Positions 33,331-44,700 of a DNA stretch of 64,000 nt are shown here, one piece after another. Origin of the DNA: Calamus simplicifolius. Its lineage: Eukaryota > Streptophyta > Magnoliopsida > Arecales > Arecaceae. Made by a program: the position numbers and the translations under genes. The stretch's first letter is position 1. The number at the start of each line of letters is the position of its first letter. Under the pieces are notes generated by a model, which saw only the letters and a program-made list of their open reading frames with translations, did not search any database and had not been told where the DNA came from. Where the stretch lies: the NCBI GenBank assembly GCA_900491605.1, contig UESW01001509.1, forward strand, positions 62,001 to 126,000. Reading direction: 5' to 3'.

Positions 33331-33621
33331 AACAAAGCTTATACCCTATCCTTCACGAAGAACCTGAACATCATCCCCCCAATGATGAGGTATTTTTTGA
33401 TTTGGTTCTAAATCAAACCAGTTCGCAATATGATTGATTGGTCTAATTTGCGAAGATGACTAAGGTTTTAGGGATTGATCCGATATGATCCATCTAATAA
33501 GAAAAGCTAGCTGGCATTTTCTTCGAATACCTCGGTAATTACTCATAAAATGCTCAGATTTAATGTGGTGCGCTTTTTATTTTTATTTTAAAATTGTTAA
33601 TTTTTAATTATAGCTTGAGTC

Positions 33622-33696
<75 letters not shown>

Positions 33697-34639
33697 AGTT
33701 TTATTGAAAGCATCTACCAAATTTACGCAAGAAATGGAAATCATTGGACAATTTACTCTTTTTTTTATATTTCTCTTTTACTGGAAGTGAAACAATTATT
33801 TTTTTTATAATTAATAAATATATCATATGTTTTATAAGTGATAAGGAAAAGATTTTTCCTTATGAGCTAATTTATCACGATTACAACTAAATTTTCTCAT
33901 CAAGATTTTTTTTTTTTTAGGCTTCTGTTATGAACCCATGCTTTTAATTCATGAATCTATTTTACAACTAATTTTTCATCGATCATCTTATTTAAAAATA
34001 TTTCTTTCAATATATTTATCTTTTTTTATTCTAATGTACCTCATAACTCACATGCAATGGATGTGGTGCAAAATATGTCATCGAGTGCCTTAGCAAGTGT
34101 AGATAAAACTTAGTCATGATAAATAAAATCTTTTTAGTATGTGATTCAATAGCAATAATTTTGATAGTCAAACTTAAACGATAAAGAAAGTAGTTCTCTA
34201 AGTAGCATTATTATGATTAGGATTTTCAAGAGCATAATATGACTGTAAAATTGTTAGCTAATAATATATCTGGCAATTGCTAATAATAAAAACCCCATCA
34301 AAAGGATTTCTCTTGTTTTGTATAATTGTAATCATCAAAGGATGTCCAAAAATGTCTGTTTGGGAGCTAGGGTTTCAAACCCTTGATAAGCAATGAAAAG
34401 AAAGCTACAAGGAGCTTCCAACCTTTCTATTTGGCTAGTCATAGTGGAGGCTTAAGCCTAATGAAGGTGCATAGATTTGATTCATCCAAAACATCATCAT
34501 CTACTTCATCGCTAAAGAGAAATTTGGGGCAAAGCTCAACTACGAAAGGAGATGATTGATGATCATGATCTTAAGTAATTCAAGAAGGTGGAAGGTTCAA
34601 ATGATATACACCACAAGAGCTACGGAGAAGTGAAATTTT
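33331..34639. other. No gene seen; contains a long (AT)n run
   Basis: AT-rich intergenic sequence with the microsatellite at 33624-33693. The last 200 bp may be the beginning of the degenerate LINE that follows. Confidence 0.4.
33624..33693. repeat. (AT)n microsatellite
   Basis: About 34 AT units without interruption. Confidence 0.95.
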
Positions 34640-36660
34640 AACACTTCAAAAGTTCTTCACATAGATAATTACTTTTTTGATGATGAAATTGAGGAGGCGT
34701 ATAAAATAGATAAAACTCTACTTTCTTAGCCAAATTGTTAGGGAAGGACCCTCTTGATTTTTTTATCAAAGAAATAAAAAAATAGATGGTGGAAGGAAAT
34801 ATTAATATTTTATCTTTGTTGGAGGGGTGTTTGCTTTTTGATTTCCTACCTAAGAATGTTAAAATGAAAGCATTAACCAAAGGCCCTTACTCTTTTGGCT
34901 GGACAACTATTGGTGTTGGAACAATGGCACTTTTATTTAAACCTAGCTAAAATATGATTAAGCTTGCTTTTACCACTTTGGAATAAGGAAAAGATTATTT
35001 GATTTGCATCTGTAACTAGAAGGTCGATGTTCTTGGATGAATGGACTGAGAAAACTATTCAAACAAATTTTGCTAGGGTTTGCATTCAAATTGATATCAT
35101 TAAAAAGATTTGCTTAAGCATTAAGGTGGAACAATTTGGTAGGAGTTTATATATAAAGACTTACTTAATATGTAGTATATATGTGGTCAACTTAGGTATC
35201 TTTAGATTAACTATCATAAAGCGAAAGAGGGGTTGTAGAACCCATTTATGGACCAAAATCTAAGCTGCAAGGATGATGGTAGAGATGTAAGCAATGCAGA
35301 AAGGGATAGATCAAGTTTTTCACCAATGAACGGGAAGCAATTGGCTGGAATTTAAGTACCAATAAAAAGAAAATCTTAAAAGTTCTCTAATTTTTTAACT
35401 CAGCTAGGATATGATCAAGTTGGAGAAGGGTTTGATCCATGTGTTTTCAAATTTCTTTGAACTGAATGCCTACCTTCATTAATATTGTTGCTTATATGTA
35501 TGATCTGCATGTTATTGATTTTTTTACTGCTCATAGAACCTAGAATGTCGATAGGCTACTTATTATGTTTTCTCTTAAGCTAGCTCATTAGATATGCAAG
35601 AATCCTATTCCTAAGAAAACTTGACCAAATAGATTAGTGTAGGAAAGAGTTAGACATAGTAACTTAATAATAAAGGAGGTTTATAGTTCTTTGCTACCTT
35701 CTCTTCAACAAGATAATTCTAACCTTTGGGATGGGTTTAGGCTCTCAATATTAATCCAAAGTATCAAATATTTTGGTGGAAGCTGGCGCGGGGGGAAATT
35801 TCTTGCAATACTACTTTATATAATCATAGAATACTATCCATTGATATGGCTTATTGTGATTGGTGTGTAATTTGCATAAAGGATATTGAACATATAGTTA
35901 TTAGTTGCCGATTTACAAGATTATGCCAGGCTAAACTACAACATTATATTAATGAGTGGTTTATGCCTTCTTCTTTTGTGGATTTATTGGATTTTTTGTC
36001 CTATTCTTCTATTTAAAATACTTATAAAGATCTAGTAGAAATATAACATGATTGGTATGGTTAGTTAGAAATGACGAAGTCTTTTCTCAAGAAGCTACTT
36101 CCTCTGATGGCTTGATTTGAGGATCACCATACTTGGTGGTTGAATAGTTCTAGAGCCATCACAAAATTGATAATAATTTATATGGAAGGCACTAAGATAA
36201 CCTCTGCATTTTGTGCGTTTATTAAAAGCTTAAGAAATTAGTGATATGGGTACCCTTTCCCCTTGGTGTGCTTCTGCAGTCAATTCAGTCGTATATGCTA
36301 AATTGATGATTATATATTATAAAGGTCATTTGATTTTTGTTGCTAGAAAAAGATTGCTTAAATGTATGATACTATTATTTGAGCTATCAACGTCTAAAGA
36401 GGGCTTATGTCTTACTATTTTTAAATTTAGACCCTCTCAAATAAGGTTAAAGGGAGATTCTATGATAGTCACATCTTGAATTAACAAGTGTTCTTTTATT
36501 GATGATTCAGCTAATCCCTTATTGAAAGACATGTGGCAAATTAGAAAATCATTGTAAGTTTTTAAAGTAACTCATATATTTTTAAATAAGGGAATCAATC
36601 AGCAGATTGAATGGCTTTTGTGGCACAAAAAGAAGATATTAATTTTGATGTAGCAATCTA
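34640..36660 (+). mobile_element. Old, internally deleted L1-type LINE
   Basis: Plus-strand remnants in LINE order. An ORF1/DUF4283-like segment (about 34840-35160: KALTKGPYSFGWTTIGVG, FARVCIQIDI) comes first. A zf-RVT-like segment (about 35755-35925: NPKYQIFWWKLARG, CDWCVICIKDIEHIVISCRF) and an RNase H remnant (about 36260-36600: RLKGDSMIV, DDSANPLLKDMWQIRKSL) follow. The endonuclease and most of the reverse transcriptase are missing between them. Stops are frequent. It is clearly older than, and different from, the family of copies A-D. Confidence 0.6.
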
Positions 36661-37269
36661 TCGCTAAATCAATTGGTCCATTTGCTATAAGCTGATCTAT
36701 TTGGTACTTCATTTCTTTGATTTTAATTTTAGTTTTGGTCCTTTCTATCAAAATAAATCTAAAGATGCCATAAGTACCATAATAAGTAAAATAGAACATT
36801 CTACTCACAAATGATTGATTTTTTTAATTTAATAATATCATTTTCCTAATTATTAGATAGCTTTTTACACATATGATGCAAATAAAATAAGTTATAAATA
36901 TTATCTAATTTGAGGTATGTTATTAAAAATCTCTTAAGAGTATAATTTGTCCTGCCAAACCATATCATAATGAACAAGAATTTAGGTTAAATCTGAACTA
37001 ACTAAATCTAAATGTAGTAAAAAAAGTGAAATAAATTAAAATATATATATTTTTAATATATTTTATTTGAACTCAATCCTCCTCAACTGCTTAAAGGATA
37101 TAGTTTAATTCAATTGATTTTACACTTTTAGACGGTTAAAGGTTGCATTTGACCCCCTTAATTCAGACTCCCAAATCTCTTATATAGCTCATTTGTATTG
37201 TTAAAATATTTTAGAATGATGATCTCTTTCTATTTATAAATAAAAGGAGCGAGTATGAATGAATATTTA

Positions 37270-37273
<4 letters not shown>

Positions 37274-37318
<45 letters not shown>
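37274..37318. repeat. (AT)n microsatellite
   Basis: About 22 AT units. Confidence 0.93.
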
Positions 37319-37319
<1 letters not shown>

Positions 37320-37427
37320 TTTCACTATATGATCCATTTAACCATCATGAATTTCGTCCTTGGTTCCATTATTGAATCAGATGTGGATCAATCTCCTTCC
37401 TATTTATATATTCAAAAAGAATGAATA

Positions 37428-37498
37428 TGAATGGATGGTTAGGCATCTTTTGGTTATATGAATACATATAACCAAAAAGATGCCTAACCATCCATTCA
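37428..37498. repeat. Near-perfect 33-bp palindrome with 4-nt loop
   Basis: The left arm 37428-37460 (TGAATGGATGGTTAGGCATC, TTTTGGTTATATG) pairs with the right arm 37465-37498 over its whole length. The only difference is one extra A in the right arm's A-run. The loop is AATA. Confidence 0.9.
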
Positions 37499-37594
37499 TC
37501 AAAATTTAGGTCCGTTTATTTCATGATGAGATAAAGAATAATAAAAATTAAAACTTTATCCATTTGTAAATCAGGCAATTTGTGCGATATATGT

Positions 37595-37609
37595 GAGACC
37601 TAGCTCTTT
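37595..37609 (+). repeat. Target-site duplication of LINE copy C
   Basis: GAGACCTAGCTCTTT here and at 40129-40143, 15 bp. Confidence 0.85.
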
Positions 37610-40128
37610 TTTTTTTGTTACAAGCGGGCGATCACACCACTCTGGTGCGAGTCGATCCCGAGCTATCAGAATACAAGATTTGAGTAAAGATAATAGGACA
37701 AGGGACACCAGCCTACCATACCCACTGACCGGGATAACGGGCAACCATAGAAGCTACCCAATCAGCTGCAGCATTCGCTTCCCTATAGATATGATGAATC
37801 ATAGAAGAACAAGAAGCCTGAAGAGAGACCCGAATATCTCTGAGCAGGGGATTAAGAATAGAATAAGAATCTCCATCATGCCTAATCCACCTGATAATCG
37901 TCATAGAGTCTCCCTCAATGATTAATTGGCGATAGCCCAAATGACGAACAACATAAGAGATACCAGCCCAAGCAGCCTGGAGCTCCGCCATTGGGACCGA
38001 TATATCAATAGAGCCATGACCACCCGCCGCCAATAACTGACCCTCAGAGCCACGAATGATAAATCCAGATCCAGCTATTCGATCAGAGACAGATCCATCA
38101 AAATTCACTTTGACGTAATCCAGGGGTGGGGGCTCCCAAGAGACAAGGACCGTAGAACGGTGCGCCACCGAAGTAGCAGGGGAGTCCCAGTGACCAGGCC
38201 CATCATTGTGAATGCCAATATAATAGTGAGAATACTCCTTGGCATGAAGAGAGCACGGCGAAGAACCGCGTGCGAAGAGGCCATCTCCTCAGCAAAGACC
38301 ATCTGGTTCCGAGTCATCCATATCTGATAAGCCAAATAGGCAGATAAAACACCATGAGAGTGGGGACCTCTCTGAATAGCCAAGCGGATAGCATGCAAAA
38401 AAGAAAGTCAGGTAGGACCATCCTCCAGCAACCAAGGGGTAAAGTGGGTCAACTACCAAATCTGTGACGCCCGAGGACATATAAAAATAACATGATCAAT
38501 CGACTCATTCTACATCCCACATATTGGGCAAAGTGGCAGTATAGAGAGATCGCAGTCAGCTAAAAGAGAACAAGTAGAAAGACGATCCCACCTTATCTTC
38601 CACAGAAAAAGCTGAACCCTAGGATGTACTGGGAGCCGCCAAATCTAAGCAACATCAACAAGGCCAGATCGGACATGGGCAATCAAGTCCCTCGTGGGGG
38701 CGCTCGGAAGACAGGAACGACGCCACAGTCTAATATCCGGGCCTACAGAATGAGGGAGAGGCATTGCGAGGATCCGATATGCCAGCGCAGTCCCAAACAG
38801 ACTTTCCACCCTCGAGGCATTCCAGCCCCCAGTTTCCTGGGAGATCAATGCAGAAACATGCAAAGAGGGTTCAACTTCCGAACTGATAAACGTCGGCCAT
38901 CGAGATAGATGGAGGTCAGCTAACCAAGCATCCTGAGTAACCTCAATTGAAGTCCCATATCAGATATAACTGTAGGAGCTGCCTCGCAAATTGCACGCCA
39001 AAGAAAAGAACATCCCCGGGGGCATCTGAAAGGCAATTTCGAAGAGCTACCACCATATCGACTGCGCATGACAGTACTTCAGAGACAATGAGGGTCCAAC
39101 AGAAGTCTGGAAGCATGTCTCACAATAAGAGCATCACGACGGAGCACCAAAGACTGGATCCCTAGACGGCCCTCAGAAATAGGCAAACAAACAATGTCCC
39201 ATGCCAATAGATGAATACCATGCCCCCCTGCATAGACGCCCAGAGAAAGTCCCTAAAGCGTCTCTCAATCCGATGAAGGCAGGTTGTCGGAATCAAAGTA
39301 TTGGATAACAGGTAAAGAGACAACGAAGTAAGAATGGATCGGATCAGAGTAATCAGACCCATCATAGAAAGACCCGATACCTGCCACCTGCCAACGATCC
39401 AAGCGGGCAGAAATCCGCTGATCAAGATCAACAAAATCATACTGACGGGGCCGCCGGCCCAAAATAGGGATTCCAAGGTAGGTCAGTCTATCAGAGAACA
39501 TGGAAATCCCTATCAACTGAGAAATGGCAGTCCTACAGCGAGGGGGGGTCGATGGACTGAAGCAGATGATAGATTTTTGCAAATTAACCCGCTGCCCTGA
39601 ATTTCGACAATAAGACTGAATAATAGTAGAACAAGTGGCAGCATTCCGAACAGAAGCCGGGCTAAGCAGAATGTAATCATCAGCAAAAGAAGATAGGTGA
39701 GAGCAGGTCCTTGGGGCCCTGGCATGTAAGGCTTCAATACAGTCGACCCAACCGCCTGATGAAGAGCACAAGACAGATCATCAGCACAGAGAACAAAAAG
39801 GAACGGAGAGAGAGGGCATCCTTGTCGAAGACCAGCAGCAGAGGGAAAAAACTCCGTCGGACTATCATTAATAATAATAGAAAAGGTAGGCCCTTGAACA
39901 CAAGCCATCACCCATTCAATAAATAGGTCAGCAAACCCAAACACCCGAAGCATATGTCGGAGAAATATCCAGCTCATCCTGTCATAAGCGCTCTCCATAT
40001 CTAACTGGACAGCCATAAGAGGCTGACGACAAAGGGCACGTTGGAGATCATGCATAAACTCCTGGGCAATGAGAGCATTATCAGTTATGCTGCGCCCTCG
40101 AATAAAAGCTCCCTGCTCCGGAGAGATA
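37610..40128 (-). mobile_element. L1-type LINE copy C, 5'-truncated
   Basis: A minus-strand member of the same family. RT: EQGAFIRGRSITDNALIAQE, AVQLDMESAYDRMSW, AGLRQGCPLSPFLFV, a FADD-type box read as SSFADDYILLSPASV, SGQRVNLQKSIICFSP and RLTYLGIPILGRRPRQYDF. The zf-RVT region is decayed. RNase H: VKVNFDGSV, AELQAAWAGISYVV, LIIEGDSMTIIRWIRHDG and HHIYREANAAADWVASM, so all four acidic positions are present. The poly(A) appears as a T-run at 37610-37616. A 15-bp target duplication flanks it. Several frameshifts break the ORF. Confidence 0.92.
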
Positions 40129-40143
40129 GAGACCTAGCTCTTT

Positions 40144-41318
40144 GAGTCGGCTGGACTAGGCTTTTGTCCATTCAAGTATCCTGGACCAAGCCAAATAAAA
40201 AAATAAATGAGGAGGGAAAAAAGAATGAACAAACTAAACAATGAAACTTACCTAGACGGTACTTACCTGGTGAAGAAATTTGATAGAGACGAGGATTCCT
40301 CCTAGAATCCCTTGATTCAATAAATAAGAGGATGAGGCTTATCCAAGCCTCATTTCTCTTTGATTGAACCACTCAAGCCTCCTTTCTCCGATCCAAGAGT
40401 GATCAAAGTTTGGGCTTCAGGAAAATTGATGAATCATAGTTGGGAAGATCACCTTCTTCTCTAGATCCAACAGCCAATCGAGTGATCTAATCCAAGTAGG
40501 AAATCTTTCAACCTCTTCTATTCCTTCCCATATACCTTCAGACTTTAGTCAAAATATGGGATCTCGAAACGAGCTTGATGTGCTCTATTTTTTGGGAAGA
40601 ATAGAGCCAGAAATAAGCCATGTTCCACCATAATCCTGTTTTTCCTCCATTCCAGAGACAAATTGAAGGCCAAAAATGTTGGGAAAGAACATGTTAGAAA
40701 TCATGTTCTTACCATAAATGTTCTGCCTAGCAAACAGCTATAAAGATTGGCAAACAGCTATAAAGATTGAAAATGCTCAAACATGCAGAATTGTTACTTA
40801 AAATTACCTAGCTGTAATGAATTATGGATTCTGGCGTTGGTGTCACATCTTTCTGCCATTGCCTCGAGAAATAATTTTAGGGATTCATATGAGCCAGACA
40901 GTGGCCCAACATCTACTTTGTTTGACCTGATCCCATTCAAAAATTTTGGATTGAAAAAGTCTTTGCCAGTGCACCGCATCCGATGCAGCAAGAGGTCTGC
41001 ACTGCAGTTTTTCCTAAATACAAAATCTATGGTACTGATAATAGTGTCCTAGTTTGGATGCCCTCTAACTAGTCAGGCTGTGTCAGCTTGTATGGATGGT
41101 TGCTTGGCGTTATCATTGCGTGTGATGAATCTAACACCGTGTAACTCGAACTTCTTCCTGAGTTCTTCCTCCGTTCAAAGTTCCATTCAGATCTACCTTC
41201 CACAGAGATTTCATCCACCACAGAAACAAGAGGCATAGCAAAGCACCAGGACCTCCCATTCCCATCGTTGCCTAGTTTGAAATCCAAGTTTCCTTGTAGA
41301 ATGGTTAGAAGCTGTGGA
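40144..41318. other. No assigned gene
   Basis: There are two modest minus-strand open frames (40991-40794 and 41332-41069) whose products I do not recognise; the second reads LDFKLGNDGNGRSWCFAMPL. They could be remnants of the LINE-like piece just to the right, or a lost gene. Confidence 0.35.
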
Positions 41319-41549
41319 TCAAATTCCTGCATTTAGCTTCAGCGTTGTTTCGTTGATTGGACTATGAATCCGTGGATTGAGTTGGACTCTTCTCAAAGAA
41401 AAAGCTCTTTGGAGTTTGCCAACTCTTCCCATCACCCAACTGCATAACTTGAAAACTGCCATATAGAAAGGGGGGCTTGAGGCAATGACTGCATTAGGGA
41501 AGGTTATGTGACTACCAATAGATAGGCAACCTGTCTTTCCAAGCAGCAA
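41319..41549 (-). mobile_element. LINE reverse-transcriptase fragment
   Basis: The minus-strand frame reads GCLSIGSHITFPNAVIASSP, then FYMAVFKLCSWVMGRVGKLQ, which follows the plant L1 motif LLSIGGRVTLINAVLSSIPL.YMSVFKLP.WV. There is no flanking RT core, so this is an isolated scrap just 3' of the ATG8 gene. Confidence 0.5.
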
Positions 41550-41769
41550 TCTTCTATGAATCTACTCTTTTGGGAAAGAAATATGTCATAACGTGTTTCT
41601 TAAACATTAAACGCACATGGAACCATAAATATGCAAACAATTTAGAACAGATAATCTACACAAGAATACAGACATTGTTTGTTCGCTTGTCCATTGTTCC
41701 TAAGATCATTAATATATTATTAGTAATGTACATTGCATACATTTCAGATGCAATCTGAGTTTTGTTTTC

Positions 41770-44700
41770 TCATATGGCTCCCCCAAATGTATTCTCACTA
41801 CTGTAGCATACGTAAAGGAACCCATCTTCATCTTTGTAAGACTCGTATAACGAGTCCATGAGGCTTGCTGCAAAACCAATGTTGAAAAGCAATATGTAAG
41901 CAAACTTGAACACTCGCAAAAGCATTAGCAATGAGTAAACAAGATAATGAGACAATCAAACCATACCAGCTTGAGGTAAAGTGTTCTTAACAAACAAAAA
42001 GAGTGCTTTCCCAGGGCTAAGATGTAGTCTGCGACTTAATATGTGAACGAATTGGCCAACAGACATGTCTCGGGGAACCAGATACCTGCAGGATCATTGA
42101 AATTCTATTGTAAGTTGCTGTCATTATCTCTCATTTTCTTGGTTGGTCATTAGCATACGTTCTCTATATTAATGCAACCAATTTACTGATTAAATTAAAA
42201 AAAAGGACATGATGTAGAATCTTTCCACAAAATCTCAAACAATTAGTATACACAGACACATCTCCAGTTTACAAGACCTAAGAAGAGCATTTCATTATAA
42301 TTCACAAGCTTGTTTATAGACTTAAGCATGTCATCTGCAACACTTCCCCTCCCAAGCTTACCTTGCTCAGCTGGTTCAACGAACAAAATGGTCTGGAATC
42401 GAGCACAAAAGTTATCAAGAAAAAGTAAACTGCTATTAACTTTTTATAAAGAGGAACTGTCCTCACGTTAAGAGCGTTAAAATTTAGGCTTTGTTTGGAA
42501 AGAAAACAATTTGATTTCATTGGAAGAAAACAAAAACACATATCCAAATAGAAGAAGAACTTTGCATCATTTGGTGTGGAAACCTGAATTGCTGAACAAC
42601 CAGACAATATGAGTTAACACACTTGGAACAGATTCACAATAGGATTCACCTTAAAGCAGTAAAATAGAAATTCCCACATTCAACAATACCTATAGAGAAT
42701 CTCACAAAACCAACAATAGAATTTTCCAGTCCAAGTCCAGTCCAATAGGCAAGAACATATAGTGGAGACCATTTAAAAAAAAAACCAATAAATAAATGGA
42801 GAAGATCAGGGAAAGAGGAGCTCAAGTGAACATCAGCAAATCCTAGGAGGTTTGGGGAAGAGGAGCTTGAGCAAATTGTTAGAGAAGAGATATGGCCTTC
42901 CAAGTATGAGATAATAATCAGATTTAACAAAATCTAGGAAGATGAAACACACACATGAACATATGCAAATTTTAATAAATAAATAAATATATTAGCGGGA
43001 AAGATTGGCACAATGATAAAATTGCTCTATTGTGACTTGGGCATGACTTGATCAAAGCATGGAAGCAAAGGTAAGGCTGCAAACACCCAATCCTCCCCAA
43101 ATCTTGCAGTGGCAGGTGCATCATGCACTAAGCTGCCTTTTTAGAGAAGATCTTTGTAAGTTTAAGAATGCTTGACGCGGGAATGGAAGCTTACAGCAAG
43201 GAAATTCTTGAGTCATATGAAGCAGAGTCATGTACAATCTTGCTTCAACATGATTCATATATATAACAGTGCCAAGTGTAAGTTTCAAACTTCACACAAC
43301 ATACCTACTCTTTCTAATCCTACTACAAACAAACTGGGTTAACTAATAGATAACGAATTTCAAATTACAGATCTGAGCCAAAACGAAGCAAACTAGCCTA
43401 TTAAACAAAATGGTAGAACTAAGAAAATTATAGATTCATTGGACAGGTAAGCTAGGAAACTTTCTTACTTCTTTGGCATTAAAGTAAGATTAATCCACTT
43501 ACTTTTTGTTGTTTTCTCTCAAAATCACTGTATAAAAAGGAGGAGAATAATTGGAATTTTTATATAATTTTTTGCCATTTATTTTCACTTGCTTTTTCAG
43601 CAAGCAAACAGAGTCTTAACTTAAAAACCACCCTTGTGAGTACACAGGAAGTTTGCACTATCCATCTTACAGCTCTTGACACGTAAATTAGAAGGTTTCT
43701 TAGTTGAGTGGGCATTTGGTCCAGTGGTATGATTCTCACTTTCAGTGCGAACATGGAAAAAGAATAATGACTATTATACTTCAAAAAGTAGAATTCATGC
43801 CTTGAAGGCCTAGCAGCAGCCAGGAAATGTTTATAATTGAAGAAATAACTAGCCGTCATGCACCTGAGTGCTCTAAGAATGTGGTTAAACTAGCTATTGC
43901 GGCATTTTTACCACCAATCTGGACTTATTTAAATTTATCGGCATAAAATTACTTGAGAACTGTTGATCTTGACATGTGCTATAAAAATATTACAAATCAG
44001 ACCCTCATAAGTTCATGCCCAAGAAGGATTAGTATAAACATAATTTCAGAACCAAACTATCTCCCTGTACACTGTTAAGATGTTTTCATTCAGGAAGATT
44101 GAAGCAGGAAATAACATAAATGTGGGTAATAGAAAATATCGTTAATAAAAGAATCCTTGTGTAGGAAACAAGAAAGGAAATGTGATCATAAGGCAAGCAA
44201 ACTATATCTTAGAAAATGCGTGTGAAAATGTATAGAAACCATAGGAAACCACATGGAAACTAATTTTCAATGGATCTCAATGCTTTATAAGACAGATTTG
44301 ATTCCATAAGTAGCCACAAATTTAATTTATGGATACTGACATGAAACTCCTCTTTTGCCTAGTATGTGCTCTCTTTCCACGAGAAAACAAATAAAAGCAT
44401 GTAGTGTATGATAACATTTGGTCAAAACCATTAAGAAAATCTTCAATTTATGTTTTCTCCTTCTCCATATCCGTTGTTTCAAATCATCTAGGATTTAGGC
44501 CTTTAAACAATGGGTTGGAGTGGATGGTTGGCAAGGGCCTGGGGCAGGGGGCAAGAATGTTGTCTCATCCCTCCTTGTCACATTCCTTTCTTTAACACTT
44601 ACTAGTTGGAAGTCTAGCTACCAGGAGTTTCCTTCCTTTAATGTTCCCATTTGAAGCAAGTTGACAATAGAATCATATTAGTTTCTCAATTCAGTTTGTC

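Larger units (their letters stand above)
36661..37594. other. AT-rich intergenic with (AT)n run and a hairpin
   Basis: No gene seen. It contains the (AT)n run at about 37274-37318 and the palindrome at 37428-37498. Confidence 0.4.

Noticed and set aside
40794..41332. Two minus-strand frames between LINE C and the ATG8 3' end
   Set aside because: I do not recognise the products and could not link them to the nearby LINE scrap or to ATG8, so no gene is called.
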